A stretch of 57,640 nucleotides of DNA, from the NCBI GenBank assembly GCA_009692065.1, contig SHZY01000013.1, positions 1-57,640 on the forward strand, read 5' to 3'. The DNA is from Gemmataceae bacterium (lineage in GTDB: Bacteria; Planctomycetota; Planctomycetia; Gemmatales; Gemmataceae). Under the pieces are notes generated by a model. That model ran no database searches and had not been told where the DNA came from. It worked only from the letters and a program-made list of their open reading frames with translations. This document shows, piece by piece, positions 1 to 9,621 of this stretch (position 1 is its first letter; each line of letters starts with the position of its first letter). The position numbers and the translations under genes are program-made.

Positions 1-87
1 CACAGGCTTGGCGTGGAAGGACCGTCAATCGCAGGCTTCTTTGGGGAAATGGCCGCCCAAAAATTGGCAAACAGTCGCTGTAACTGA
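1..87 (+). CDS. possible C-terminal fragment of an upstream gene
   Basis: Frame 1 is open from the first base to a TGA at 85-87 and would encode 28 residues ending ..KLANSRCN. The composition is protein-like, but I do not recognise the family and the start lies outside the window. After it, 88-174 holds no gene. That stretch contains an 11-base A tract near 139-149, just upstream of the next start. The fragment may be chance, so this is a weak call. Confidence 0.3.
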   Translation, partial: HRLGVEGPSIAGFFGEMAAQKLANSRCN

Positions 88-174
88 AGGTACGCGACAT
101 CCGGCCTTAAGTCGCTTGTTGTGAATAGGCAGCAATTCAAAAAAAAAAAAGCATTTTTCTGACAGACACTAACT

Positions 175-3100
175 ATGACCCAGTTCCTCCTCAATCACTG
201 GCTGGCCTTCCTGTGCCTCTTCGCCGACCTCGGCTTGGCCACGGGCGTGCTGCTACACTGGCGTCGCCGCGGCAACTGGGCGTGGGAGTATTATCTACCG
301 GCCGCCATTGTCGCATCCTTCGGCGTCGGCGTGCTCGTTTTCGCCCTCAAGTCGGAGCAGATGCCGCATGACTATCTGATACCACCCTGGATTTCCCTGG
401 CCACGTTTCTGTCCTCCTTCGTCATCTTCGTCTTGATGCTGGTTATCGTCATCGCCACCGGCTTCTGGTCCGCGCCGCTGGGTTATGGCTTGATGTGCAC
501 CTTCTTCGTCGGCCTTGGCGGCGCGACGGTGGGCTACATTTCCGATGCGTTGCACATCGCCGGCGTCTTCCTCGTCTCGTTGCGGCCACAGGAACCCTGG
601 TGGTTGCTGCTGCTGATTCTCGTGCCGGTGCTGGTCTATTCCAGCTACGCCAACATGATCAGCCTCGGCGCGACACGCCGCTGGCTCGTGCTCGGCTTCC
701 GTTGTTCCCTGATTGCACTCGTCACGCTGGCGCTGGCGGAGACCTATGCCCGCAAGCCGAATGAAAACGTGACGGTGATCTTCGTCTGGGACCGCTCCTT
801 CAGCATGCCGCCGGAAATCGGACAGCAGGGGCGCGATCAGCGCGAGGAGCGCATCTACAGCTTCATCAACGATTCGGTCGCCCGCAACAGCTCGCAGAAG
901 CGCGATGACCGCGTCGGCGTCATCGTCTTCGGCAAGGAACCGCGGCTCGAACTGCCCCCCAACAGCGTCACCAAGCTCGGCTTCAAGAAAATCCACAGCC
1001 CGATCGACCAGAGCTACACCGACATCGCCGGCGCGATGAAGCTGGCGCTCGCATCGTTCCCCGAAGGCTCCGGCAAGCGCATCGTCCTCATCTCCGACGG
1101 CAATGAGAACATGGGCCGCGTCGAGGAACAAGCACGCATCGCCAAGCAGAACGGCGTTGAGGTCGATATCGTGCCGATCGCGGAGGGCCGCAAGCAGATC
1201 AACGAAATCCTGATCGAGCGCATCGAAGCGCCGCCGATAACCGAGAAGGACACACGTCTCCCGTTGCGCGTCGTCATCCGCAGCTTTCATCCGCAGATAG
1301 TCGTTGCGGACCTCAACGTGCGCAAGCTGCTGTTCGATCCCGCCCTGGAAATCAAGCAAGACCCGAAGGAGCGGGCGAAAAACACCACCCGCGTCAAGCT
1401 GCACCAGGGGCTCAACGTCAAAGACTTCCAGCAAGCCGGCGCCAAGGACGACACGGTGTTCGCCTACGAAGCCACCGTCATCCCGCGCTGGGTCGAGACG
1501 CACCTGGGGGCCAAAGTCCACAACGACCTGCCCGGCGACCGTGTCGATAACAACGAAGCCCGCGTCTGCGTCATGACGCGCGGCCAGCGGGCCATCCTGA
1601 TCCTGGAGGACGAAGCGGGCAATCATCAACTGCTCGTCGATCGGCTCAAGTCCGCCAATCCGGGGATAAAAGTTGTCACGCTCATGGTCAATGACAAGGA
1701 GGGCCGGAACGAGCTGCGCAACCTCACGAAGGGGGACAACGAACGGCTGGCGACCTTCCTGAGCAAATTCGACGCAGTCTTTCTCGCCAATGTGCCAGCC
1801 GACTTCATCACGCCGGAGGAGCAGCAAGTCATCCGTAGCCACGTCCACGACCAAGGCGCCGGCCTCGTCATGATCGGCGGCAACCAGAGCTTCGGTGCCG
1901 GCGGCTGGCAGAACACCGAGATCGAAAAAACCCTCCCCGTCAACATGGAACTCAAATCGATGAAGATCGAGGGCAAAAGCGGCCTCGTCCTCATCATGCA
2001 CGCCTCCGAAATGGCCGAGGGAAATGCCTGGCAGCGCAAGATCGCCAAGCTCGCCATCGATAAGCTCTCCCCCATGGACATGCTGGGCCAGATCCATTAC
2101 GACTACGGCATCAACGGCGGACAGCCGGGACACAAATGGCACATCCCGTTCCAGGAAGTCGGCACGAGCCGCAACAAGCTGAAGGGCCTCGCCGACCGCA
2201 TGGAGCCCGGCGACATGCCCGACGTCGATCCCGCCTTCTCGTTAGCCTACAAGGAACTGACCAACCCCGAATACAAGCTCGGCACCAAGCACATCATCCT
2301 GATCTCGGACGGCGATCACTGGGACGCCAGCCAGCAGATGATCAACCAGCTGCGCAACGCCAAGATCACCGTCACCACAGTCTGCATCACCACGCACGGG
2401 CAGGCCGAGATCACCAAGATGGGCGCCGTCGCCCGCGCCACCCTCGGCAGGCCGTATCACATCAAGAACGCCAACGAGCTGCCTGCCATCTACATCAAGG
2501 AAACTCGGCTCGTCAGCCAGTCGTTCGTCCACGAAGGCCCGTTCGTGCCGCGCATTGTCGGCCTGCGCGAAGGTCCCACCGAAAGCTTGCAGAACCCGCT
2601 CCAGCCGCTCTGGGGTTTCGTCCGCACGACGCGCAAGGAATCGCCGACTGTCAGGGTCCTCATCGAAACGCCCGCGCTGGGGGAGCACAAATACACGTTT
2701 CCGATCCTGGCGGCCTGGCAGTATGGCCTGGGCAAGTCGATCGCCTTCACCAGCGACGCCCGCACGACGCCGGGGGGCAAGGCGTTCTGGGACAAGGACT
2801 GGGCCAGCTCCGTCGAGGGCATGTACACGCCGTTCTGGAGCCAGTTATCGCAATGGGTGCTGCGGCCGACCGAGACCGGCAAGCATCTGTTCCTCACGAC
2901 CGAACACCGCGACGGTAAGATCCGCATAGTCGTCGAAACCCTTGATTCGGACAAGAGCCCGCTCACCGATGTCGAGATCAAGGCCGGCATCACCACCCCC
3001 GCCTTCAAGGTGAAGGACGATCGCAAGTTCGAGCTGAAATTCGATCAGAAAAACGCCGGCGTCTGGGAAGCCGAGATCCCGGCCGACGAGGTCGGCGCCT

Positions 3101-3756
3101 ACTTCATCAACATCCAGGCGAAGTGGAAAAAAGACGGCAAGGAGATGATCGACACGATCCGCTCCGGCGTCAGCATCCCGTACTCGCCGGAGTTCGCCGA
3201 GATGGACTCGAACCCGGGCCTGCTCGATAAAGTTCGCGAGCTGACCGGCGGTAAGGCATACCACGACGACAAGACGGTGCTCGAAAAGGCCGCGTCCGAC
3301 GCAGAAGTCTTCCGCTCGGTGCCAGAAAGCCACGCGAGCCTGCAAGCGCTCTGGCCCTGGCTCGTCTTCTTCGCCGCGATCTGTTTGCTCTTCGACGTCG
3401 CCCTGCGCCGCATCGCGATTCAGCCGGAGGCGCTCTGGGCCCGTTCGGTAGTGGTTTGGCAAAAGTTGCGCGGGCAAGCGGTCGCCGACGAATCGATGAC
3501 GACCTACATCGAACGGCTCAAGAGCCGCAAGGCGTCCGTCGGCGAGGCGATGGACAAGCAGAAAGCCGGCAAGAAGTACGAAGCTTGTGCCGGTACCTCA
3601 GCACCCGCAGCGCCGATAGTGGTCTCAACGGGGCCGCTCGAGAAGCCAAAACCCACGGCCAAGAAGCAGGCGCAGGAGGAAGAAGCCGACTTCGCGACGC
3701 GGTTGATGCGCGCCAAGAAGAAGGCGATGGAGGAACGGGACAAGGACAAGAAATAA
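175..3756 (+). CDS. large membrane VWA / glutamine amidotransferase-like protein
   Basis: A 1193-aa membrane protein. About six hydrophobic segments fill residues 5-190. A VWA domain follows with an intact MIDAS motif (DRSFS near residue 206). A class I amidotransferase-like region spans about 470-580 (GLVMIGGNQSFGAGG). A second VWA-like domain begins near 603, but its first metal motif reads MHASEM instead of DxSxS. A last TM segment lies near 1058-1080, followed by a charged Lys/Glu-rich tail. It opens a plus-strand run with MoxR, DUF58 and BatA-type genes, so it probably serves the same envelope or stress-related complex; that role is inferred. No clear Shine-Dalgarno precedes ATG 175. A palindrome starts 3 bp after the stop. 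Confidence 0.85.
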   Translation: MTQFLLNHWLAFLCLFADLGLATGVLLHWRRRGNWAWEYYLPAAIVASFGVGVLVFALKSEQMPHDYLIPPWISLATFLSSFVIFVLMLVIVIATGFWSAPLGYGLMCTFFVGLGGATVGYISDALHIAGVFLVSLRPQEPWWLLLLILVPVLVYSSYANMISLGATRRWLVLGFRCSLIALVTLALAETYARKPNENVTVIFVWDRSFSMPPEIGQQGRDQREERIYSFINDSVARNSSQKRDDRVGVIVFGKEPRLELPPNSVTKLGFKKIHSPIDQSYTDIAGAMKLALASFPEGSGKRIVLISDGNENMGRVEEQARIAKQNGVEVDIVPIAEGRKQINEILIERIEAPPITEKDTRLPLRVVIRSFHPQIVVADLNVRKLLFDPALEIKQDPKERAKNTTRVKLHQGLNVKDFQQAGAKDDTVFAYEATVIPRWVETHLGAKVHNDLPGDRVDNNEARVCVMTRGQRAILILEDEAGNHQLLVDRLKSANPGIKVVTLMVNDKEGRNELRNLTKGDNERLATFLSKFDAVFLANVPADFITPEEQQVIRSHVHDQGAGLVMIGGNQSFGAGGWQNTEIEKTLPVNMELKSMKIEGKSGLVLIMHASEMAEGNAWQRKIAKLAIDKLSPMDMLGQIHYDYGINGGQPGHKWHIPFQEVGTSRNKLKGLADRMEPGDMPDVDPAFSLAYKELTNPEYKLGTKHIILISDGDHWDASQQMINQLRNAKITVTTVCITTHGQAEITKMGAVARATLGRPYHIKNANELPAIYIKETRLVSQSFVHEGPFVPRIVGLREGPTESLQNPLQPLWGFVRTTRKESPTVRVLIETPALGEHKYTFPILAAWQYGLGKSIAFTSDARTTPGGKAFWDKDWASSVEGMYTPFWSQLSQWVLRPTETGKHLFLTTEHRDGKIRIVVETLDSDKSPLTDVEIKAGITTPAFKVKDDRKFELKFDQKNAGVWEAEIPADEVGAYFINIQAKWKKDGKEMIDTIRSGVSIPYSPEFAEMDSNPGLLDKVRELTGGKAYHDDKTVLEKAASDAEVFRSVPESHASLQALWPWLVFFAAICLLFDVALRRIAIQPEALWARSVVVWQKLRGQAVADESMTTYIERLKSRKASVGEAMDKQKAGKKYEACAGTSAPAAPIVVSTGPLEKPKPTAKKQAQEEEADFATRLMRAKKKAMEERDKDKK

Positions 3757-3758
3757 CC

Positions 3759-3837
3759 GGCGAGCCGAGCCCCGTAAGGGGCCGGTTGAGCGCCCACAAT
3801 AAATGCTCAACCGGCCCCTTGCGGGGCTTGGCTCGCC
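3759..3837. repeat. palindrome family 4 (GGCGAGCC..GGCTCGCC), possible terminator
   Basis: Long, nearly perfect inverted repeat with arms of about 32 bp (GGCGAGCCGAGCCCCG outermost) around a short loop. It starts 3 bp after the stop of the VWA gene and ends 20 bp before the MoxR start. A single arm of the same element recurs at 40313-40330. It could act as an attenuator or 3'-end stabiliser. Confidence 0.8.
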
Positions 3838-3857
3838 AAGAATCGAAGGACCCCCGC

Positions 3858-4850
3858 ATGAACGAATTCGAAGTCCAGGTCCAGCAATTCCGCAAGGAAT
3901 ACGACCGCGTCTACGAGGAAATCGCCAAGGTCATCGTCGGCCATACCGACATCGTCCACGGCATCTTGACGTGCCTGTTCGTTGGCGGCCATGCGCTTCT
4001 GGAAGGCGTCCCCGGCCTCGGCAAGACGCTTTTGGTGCGCACCTTGAGCGAGGTGCTCGATTTGCACTTCAATCGCATCCAGTTCACGCCGGACTTGATG
4101 CCGTCCGACATCATGGGCACCAATATCATCAACGAGGCGCCTGACGGCCAGCGCGTCTTCACTTTTCAGAAAGGCCCGCTGTTCGCGCAGATCGTCCTCG
4201 CCGACGAGATCAACCGCGCCACTCCGAAGACGCAGTCGGCGCTATTGGAGGCGATGCAAGAACACTCGGTCACCATCGGCGGCACGATCCACAAGCTCGA
4301 AGAACCGTTCTTCGTAATGGCGACGCAGAACCCGATCGAGCAGGAAGGCACCTACCCGCTTCCCGAAGCTCAGCTCGACCGTTTCTTTTTCAAGCTGGTC
4401 GTCAACTACTCGACGCGCGAGGAGATGTCGACGATCATCGACCGTACCACCACGGGCAATTGGCCGACGCCGCAGAAGGTGATGGACGGCGAAAGAATCC
4501 GCCACTGGCAAGCCGTCGTCCGCAAGATATTCGTCGCCCCCCAGGTGCAGGATTATGCCGTGCGCCTGATCCTGGCGACCCACCCGCAGGGCCCCTTTGC
4601 CGCGGCCGTGACCAATCGCTTCCTGCGTTTCGGCGCCAGCCCGCGCGGCGCCCAGGCGATCGTTCTGGCGTCCAAGATTCGCGCCATGCTCGATGGCCGC
4701 TTCAACGTCAGCTTCGAGGACGTCCGCAAGGCATACCTGCCGGCGCTGCGGCATCGCATCCTCCTGAACTTCGAAGCCCAGGCGGAAAACGTGTCGCCGG
4801 ATACGGTGCTGGAGGAGATTTTGGGCGATGTGAAGGAAAAACCGGAGTAG
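3858..4850 (+). CDS. MoxR-family AAA+ ATPase
   Basis: A 330-aa AAA+ ATPase of the MoxR type, a chaperone-like ATPase usually encoded beside DUF58 and VWA proteins, as here. Walker A is GVPGLGKT near residue 50. Walker B is ADEINRATPKTQSALLEAMQ near 114, and sensor 1 is ATQNPIEQEGTYPLPEAQ. The length is normal for the family. ATG 3858 is chosen because translation upstream of it would run through the palindrome at 3759-3837. The DUF58 gene follows 52 bp downstream. Family assignment is strong; the substrate is unknown. Confidence 0.95.
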   Translation: MNEFEVQVQQFRKEYDRVYEEIAKVIVGHTDIVHGILTCLFVGGHALLEGVPGLGKTLLVRTLSEVLDLHFNRIQFTPDLMPSDIMGTNIINEAPDGQRVFTFQKGPLFAQIVLADEINRATPKTQSALLEAMQEHSVTIGGTIHKLEEPFFVMATQNPIEQEGTYPLPEAQLDRFFFKLVVNYSTREEMSTIIDRTTTGNWPTPQKVMDGERIRHWQAVVRKIFVAPQVQDYAVRLILATHPQGPFAAAVTNRFLRFGASPRGAQAIVLASKIRAMLDGRFNVSFEDVRKAYLPALRHRILLNFEAQAENVSPDTVLEEILGDVKEKPE

Positions 4851-4858
4851 CATGTTTC

Positions 4859-4885
4859 CGTTTTGCGCCCGGCGGGCGCTAAACG
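4859..4885. repeat. palindrome family 1, compact copy
   Basis: Short hairpin with left arm CGTTTTGCGCCC, loop GGC and right arm GGGCGCTAAACG. It is the shortest member of the GTTTAGCGC..GCGCTAAAC family and sits between the MoxR stop and the DUF58 start. One T/A mismatch removes the TAG of the consensus left arm. Confidence 0.75.
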
Positions 4886-4902
4886 AAGACCGGAACATAA
4901 AC

Positions 4903-5793
4903 ATGACCGACACCCAGGCCCCCCTGCTCGACCCGCAGTTCCTCGGCAAGCTCGAACAGCTCGAGCTGGTCTCGCGCAAAATCTTCCGCGGGCTCATGAA
5001 AGGCGAACGCCGTTCGAAGAAGAAAGGCCAATCGGTCGAGTTCGCCGACTACAAGAACTACGTCAAGGGGGACGATCTCCGCTTTCTCGACTGGAACCTC
5101 TACGCCCGGCTCGATCGGCTCTTCATTCGCCTCTTCCAGGAAGAAGAAGACCTGCACTTCTACGTGCTCCTCGACAACAGCCTGTCGATGGACTTTGGCA
5201 ATCCGACGAAATTGCACTACGCCCGCCAGGTCGCCGCGGCCCTTTCGTTCATCGGGCTGTGCAACATGGACCGCGTCGTCATCGAGGTGTTCAACGACCG
5301 CATCACCCAATCGCTGCCGGCGGTGCGCGGCCGCAAGTCGCTCTGGCGCGTGCTCGATTTTCTGCAGAAGCTGGAATCGGCGGGGCCGAGCAACCTGCGA
5401 GAATCGTTGAAGACCTTCACGATGAAGTCCTCCGGAAAAGGCATCGTGATCTTGCTGAGCGACATGATGGACAAGGAAGGCTACGAGGACGCCCTGCGCT
5501 ATCTCGTCGCCCGGCAATACGATATCTACGTGATCCAGATTCTCTCGCAGGAAGAGCTAGACCCGGAGATTCTCGGCGACCTCAAACTCGTGGACATCGA
5601 GGACGAAGACGAAGCGGAGATCACCGTGTCGGGCCCGCTCATCAAACGCTACAAGCAGAACCTCGCGGCGTTTCAGGGGGCCTTGCAAGAATTCTGCAAC
5701 CGCCGCGGCATCACGTATCTGATGACGAGCAACAAGACGCCGTTCGAGAAACTGGTGATGTCGTACCTGCGGCAACGGGGGCTGGTGCGCTGA
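4903..5793 (+). CDS. DUF58 domain protein
   Basis: A 296-aa DUF58 protein, a family with a VWA-like fold found next to MoxR ATPases. The DUF58 signature (DYKNYVKGDDLRFLDWNLYA) lies near residues 48-67, and a MIDAS-like DNSLS near 90. No membrane segment is evident, so it is probably cytosolic or peripheral. ATG 4903 (MTDTQ) is preferred over the in-frame ATG at 4852, because the latter would translate the family 1 palindrome. It likely acts with the MoxR ATPase and the two VWA proteins around it. Confidence 0.93.
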   Translation: MTDTQAPLLDPQFLGKLEQLELVSRKIFRGLMKGERRSKKKGQSVEFADYKNYVKGDDLRFLDWNLYARLDRLFIRLFQEEEDLHFYVLLDNSLSMDFGNPTKLHYARQVAAALSFIGLCNMDRVVIEVFNDRITQSLPAVRGRKSLWRVLDFLQKLESAGPSNLRESLKTFTMKSSGKGIVILLSDMMDKEGYEDALRYLVARQYDIYVIQILSQEELDPEILGDLKLVDIEDEDEAEITVSGPLIKRYKQNLAAFQGALQEFCNRRGITYLMTSNKTPFEKLVMSYLRQRGLVR

Positions 5794-5802
5794 CCCGCTT
5801 GC

Positions 5803-5862
5803 CGTTTAGCGCTCGCCCGAAGCAGAAGGTTGCCATTGAAAACATAGAGCGAGCGCTAAACG
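5803..5862. repeat. palindrome family 1
   Basis: Inverted repeat with CGTTTAGCGCTCGC on the left and GCGAGCGCTAAACG on the right, separated by about 32 bp. It fills most of the 93-bp gap between the DUF58 stop and the next VWA gene. Confidence 0.85.
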
Positions 5863-5886
5863 TAAACCCGACTTGGAATATGGCCA

Positions 5887-8307
5887 ATGAAGTGGTTCAA
5901 ACGAAACTGGTTCCTCCTCGCCCTGATCGCGCTCGCCCTCGGCGCGATCCCGGGCGTCATCCTCGTCATCCTGCGCCTCTGTGACGCCGACAAAGACATC
6001 AACAAATGGATGCTCGATGCGTGGAACATCACCTACGATCTGCGCGTGCCGCCGTGGATCGCCCTCATTCTGCTGCTGTTGCCGATCGTACTGATCATCC
6101 TCTATTTCCTCAAATTGAAGCGCAAGCCGATCCAGGTGCCAAGCACGTTCTTGTGGAAGAAGAGCATCGAGGACTTGCACGTCAATAGTCTCTTCCAGTG
6201 GCTGCGCAACAACGTGCTGCTTCTCTTGCAGATCCTTGTGCTGCTCTTCCTGATCTACTCGGTGCTCGGCCTGCGATTTCATGGCAGTACCGGGACGAGC
6301 CGGCATTACATCCTCCTGATCGACAACTCCGCGAGCATGGCAGCCAAAGACGTCGCGCCCAATCGGCTCGACTGGGCGAAAGCCGAGGCAATCAAGGAAA
6401 TCGACGCGGCCAGCGACACCGATTACGGCATGGTCATCGTCTTCAACTCAAAGGCGAGCACGCTGCAAACCTACACCAACGACAAGGAAAAGCTACGCGA
6501 GGCGGTCCGCGGGATTGCGCAGACCCAGCGGCCGACCCGCATCGAGGAGGCGCTGGCGTTGGCCGAAAGCCTGGCGAACCCCGTGCGCTCGACGGAGGAC
6601 GCCGGCTCGCAGCCCGATGATGTGCCGGAGGACCAGAAACGCACCATGGTGCAAGCCCGCGGCATCTCGACCATCGTGCACGTTTACTCCGATGGCCGAT
6701 TCGCCAAGCTATCAGAAACCGCGCTAGCGCGGCTCAGTCTGCGCATGGCGGCCGACGATCCGTCCCTCGGCGGGCTCAACCTGCGTTATCACATGGCCGG
6801 CAAGAGCAGCGAGCCGGGCAATACCAACAACGTCGGCATCATCGGCTTGAACGTCCTGCGCCAGCAGTTGCCGGGAAAAAAGGGGGCCGGGCCGGGGCCG
6901 TCGAAAGTGCTTGCTTTCGTCCGTATCGCCAATTATCGGTCGGCCAAAGCGGCAGTACAACTCAGGCTCGATGTCCATGAGCTCTTACTCGACAAGGACG
7001 GCAAGCCCGCAAACCGGCTCACGCATCCGTTGCAAAAAGATCGGGTGATCCCGGAGCGCAAGTACGTCGAAGAGACCGACGCGGACGCGGAAAAGGACGA
7101 GCCCGGCGAGGTGAGCATCCACTTTGAGCTGCCGCCCCTTGATCCCGGCCGGCCGATCGAATTGCACGCCTACCTGGACAAACCGAACGACGACTTCCCG
7201 CTGGACGATCGGGCCTGGCTGGTGGTCGGCACGACGCGCAAGGCCAAAGTGCTGATCGCCGGCAAGCCGAACCGTATCCTTGACGCTTGCTTCGAACAGG
7301 AAGCGACCAAGCGGCTCGCCGTCGCCGAGCGGATTGGGCCGGACGAATTGAAGGGCGAGAGCTATCGCAAGAAGGCCCGCAACGGCGAGTACGACCTGGT
7401 CATCTTCGACCGCTGCGCTCCCGACGACGAAGCCGACCTGCCGCTCGCGAACACGTTCTTCATCGACCGCCCGCCACCCTCCTGGAAGCGCGGCACCGTG
7501 ATGCTCAAGCAACCACTCGTGATGCCGAGCAAACAGCAGCATCCGCTCATGCGCCATCTGACAACCATCTGGGACGTGCGCACCCATGAAGCATTCGTTT
7601 TCGACGTCAAGAAAAACCTCGACCCGAAGTTCGCTCGGGAGTTGGACCTTCCCGACGGTGATCCCAATAAACGCGTCCTGCCCACGTTGACCCGGCTCAT
7701 CGAGACGAGCAATCAGATGCCGCTCCTGTTCACGTTGCCGCGTGGCCCGCACACCGATCTGGTGATGACGTTCCCGCTGATCACCGACGAGGGCGACGTG
7801 GTGTCGAACTGGCCCCTGGAAACCAGCTTTCCGCTTTTCTTCCGTAACATACTCTATATCCTTGGCAACGTTGATGACGCGAAGAGCGCGATCAGCACCG
7901 GGCCCGGTGAGCCAATCGTGCTGCGGCCCGATGCGGGGTTCAGCTATGTCCAGGTGACAGGCCCACCGCCGGACAAGAAGATAACCAAGCTAGAACGCCG
8001 CGATCGTAACGAGGTCCTGTTCGCGGACACCGAGGAACTCGGCCCCTATCGCTATCGAGTTGCCTCGCCGGGCGATAAGGACGACGATCAGCAGCCGGAC
8101 AGGCTGGTGCGCGGTTTCGCCGTCAACCTGCTCGACGCCAACGAAAGCAACATCGAGCCGCGTGAGAGCATCCGCATCGGCAATGTGCGGATCGACAAGG
8201 GGGAAGAAAAATACCAGACTCGCGAGATTTGGAAGTGGATTCTGCTGCTCGCTCTGGTACTGTTAATGACCGAATGGTTCATCTATCACCGCCGTATCGC
8301 CGTTTGA
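5887..8307 (+). CDS. BatA-like VWA membrane protein
   Basis: An 806-aa membrane protein. TM segments near residues 9-31, 53-77 and 108-130 match the N-terminal layout of BatA-type aerotolerance proteins. A VWA domain follows with MIDAS DNSAS near 145, then a long soluble region, and a final TM segment near 781-800 (ILLLALVLLMTEWF). It is the fourth member of the VWA/MoxR/DUF58 locus. The exact job (stress tolerance or envelope maintenance) is inferred from the family. The SAM methyltransferase begins 9 bp after the stop, suggesting one transcript. Confidence 0.88.
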   Translation: MKWFKRNWFLLALIALALGAIPGVILVILRLCDADKDINKWMLDAWNITYDLRVPPWIALILLLLPIVLIILYFLKLKRKPIQVPSTFLWKKSIEDLHVNSLFQWLRNNVLLLLQILVLLFLIYSVLGLRFHGSTGTSRHYILLIDNSASMAAKDVAPNRLDWAKAEAIKEIDAASDTDYGMVIVFNSKASTLQTYTNDKEKLREAVRGIAQTQRPTRIEEALALAESLANPVRSTEDAGSQPDDVPEDQKRTMVQARGISTIVHVYSDGRFAKLSETALARLSLRMAADDPSLGGLNLRYHMAGKSSEPGNTNNVGIIGLNVLRQQLPGKKGAGPGPSKVLAFVRIANYRSAKAAVQLRLDVHELLLDKDGKPANRLTHPLQKDRVIPERKYVEETDADAEKDEPGEVSIHFELPPLDPGRPIELHAYLDKPNDDFPLDDRAWLVVGTTRKAKVLIAGKPNRILDACFEQEATKRLAVAERIGPDELKGESYRKKARNGEYDLVIFDRCAPDDEADLPLANTFFIDRPPPSWKRGTVMLKQPLVMPSKQQHPLMRHLTTIWDVRTHEAFVFDVKKNLDPKFARELDLPDGDPNKRVLPTLTRLIETSNQMPLLFTLPRGPHTDLVMTFPLITDEGDVVSNWPLETSFPLFFRNILYILGNVDDAKSAISTGPGEPIVLRPDAGFSYVQVTGPPPDKKITKLERRDRNEVLFADTEELGPYRYRVASPGDKDDDQQPDRLVRGFAVNLLDANESNIEPRESIRIGNVRIDKGEEKYQTREIWKWILLLALVLLMTEWFIYHRRIAV

Positions 8308-8316
8308 GTGCCAGCC

Positions 8317-9048
8317 ATGGAAACCCAGCAAACTCTCCCCGAAACGCAGCCCAAGAAAAACCCGATCACGCTAGCGATTCAGCGTGCGCTGGAATCGAAG
8401 AAGCATCGCAAGCAGCCGTATTCGGAATATCGCAGCTTCATCCAGCATCACTACGACGGCCTGGCCGGCAAGCTGACCGCCGTCTCCGGCATTTTGACGG
8501 GCCACACGTGGCTGGCAGGCCGCGTGCTCAGGCCGACGGCGTTTGACGTGCGCGGCTGCAAGCGAATTCTCGACGCCGGCTGCGGCAACGGACGGCATTG
8601 CAAGTATCTGGTGCGGGAGGCCGACGCGGACGCCGTGATCGCAGCTTTTGATCTTTCGCAGCGCATGCTCAACCGGTCGCGCCGGCGGGTCAAGGGCGAC
8701 CGTGTTCGCTACGCCGCCGCCGACCTGACGCGATTGCCCTATGCCGACGGTTTCTTTGACGCCATCGTCTGCGGCTGGGTGCTGGAGCATCTGCCCGACC
8801 CAACGCCGGGCCTGACGGAATTGACGCGCGTGCTGCAACCAGGGGGCAAGATGCTGCTCATGACGACCGAAGACACCCTCGCCGGCGCGATGTCAAGCAG
8901 CATGTGGCATTGCCGCACGTACAACCGCCAGGAACTGCGTCAGGCCTGCGAGGCGTGCGGCCTGGTTTGGCATCGCCAGCTCTACTTCACGAACCTGCAC
9001 CGCATGTTCAAGCTGGGCGGCATCATTGTCGAAGTGCACAAGCCATAA
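8317..9048 (+). CDS. class I SAM-dependent methyltransferase
   Basis: A 243-aa Rossmann-fold methyltransferase. Motif I is DAGCGNGRH near residue 85, an acidic end to strand 2 appears as AAFDLSQ, and motif II/III regions are DAIVCGWVLEHLPDP and LQPGGKMLLMTTED. The substrate cannot be told; the build resembles UbiE/Methyltransf_11 enzymes. ATG 8317 was chosen; an in-frame GTG at 8308 directly after the preceding stop is an alternative. It probably shares a transcript with the VWA gene upstream. Confidence 0.88.
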   Translation: METQQTLPETQPKKNPITLAIQRALESKKHRKQPYSEYRSFIQHHYDGLAGKLTAVSGILTGHTWLAGRVLRPTAFDVRGCKRILDAGCGNGRHCKYLVREADADAVIAAFDLSQRMLNRSRRRVKGDRVRYAAADLTRLPYADGFFDAIVCGWVLEHLPDPTPGLTELTRVLQPGGKMLLMTTEDTLAGAMSSSMWHCRTYNRQELRQACEACGLVWHRQLYFTNLHRMFKLGGIIVEVHKP

Positions 9049-9053
9049 AAAAA

Positions 9054-9083
9054 CTCCCCTCCCCCCTTGCGAAAGGAGGGGAG
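9054..9083 (-). terminator. rho-independent terminator for the minus-strand secreted protein gene
   Basis: Hairpin CTCCCCTCC..GGAGGGGAG. Read leftwards, it is followed by a run of T (AAAAAAA on the plus strand at 9047-9053). That is the classic layout for ending the gene at 9090-9488, and it may also act on the convergent methyltransferase transcript. Confidence 0.75.
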
Positions 9084-9089
9084 CACCCT

Positions 9090-9488
9090 TTACCGACTGA
9101 GGTTGAACGATCCACGCCACCAGCGCGAGCTGTATTGCGCGTTGAATTGGTGCTCGTCAGCCACGGCGTTGTAGGTAAATTTGACGAATCCGCCGACGCG
9201 TGACTCGCCGGCGAACACGGTTTTCCCCGCGTCGCGTTCGACGACCTTCAGCGTCGTCGCAAAGCGGAACGGTATCACCTTGCTGAAGGTGCCGCTGAAC
9301 TTGACGCGGTAATCGCCGTTCCTGGTCTCGCGGAAGTTTCCGCGCAGGCGGCCTTCATGTCCGCGTACGTCGTCGGTCCAGGTGCCGCGCCACCGGCCCT
9401 CGAGGTCGCCGGCGCTCGCCCTCCCCGCGGAGAAGGCCAGTATCGCACCGATGCTGAGTATTCCGAGCACAAATCGCTTGGTAGTCAT
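9090..9488 (-). CDS. small secreted protein of unknown function
   Basis: A 132-aa protein with a signal peptide (MTTKRFVLGILSIGAILAFSA, cleavage near ASA-GD). The mature part begins GDLEGRWRGTW and has alternating beta-strand-like segments, suggesting a small all-beta (lipocalin-like) domain. That fold is only a guess. ATG 9488 follows a GGGGG-type ribosome site; in-frame codons upstream would bury the signal peptide. The gene is monocistronic and convergent with the methyltransferase. Confidence 0.7.
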   Translation of the reverse strand: MTTKRFVLGILSIGAILAFSAGRASAGDLEGRWRGTWTDDVRGHEGRLRGNFRETRNGDYRVKFSGTFSKVIPFRFATTLKVVERDAGKTVFAGESRVGGFVKFTYNAVADEHQFNAQYSSRWWRGSFNLSR

Positions 9489-9621
9489 ATCAAAGCCCCC
9501 GTAACAAACTGTCCGAACTGTCACACTTACTTCATCGGAGAAGTTAACATATTTTTCTAGGCTTTTCCCGCTTGCCAAACCGGAAAAGTCGCCAGCGTAT
9601 CGATTGCACCGGCGATGTCAC

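Noticed and set aside
295..2142. 615-aa open frame on the minus strand, antisense to the first VWA gene
   Set aside because: It is a high-GC shadow: Asp/Arg/Ala/His-rich composition without domains, while the plus strand encodes clear TM and VWA motifs.
8308..8316. GTG 8308 as methyltransferase start
   Set aside because: It adds only three residues and has no better ribosome site than ATG 8317; kept only as an alternative.
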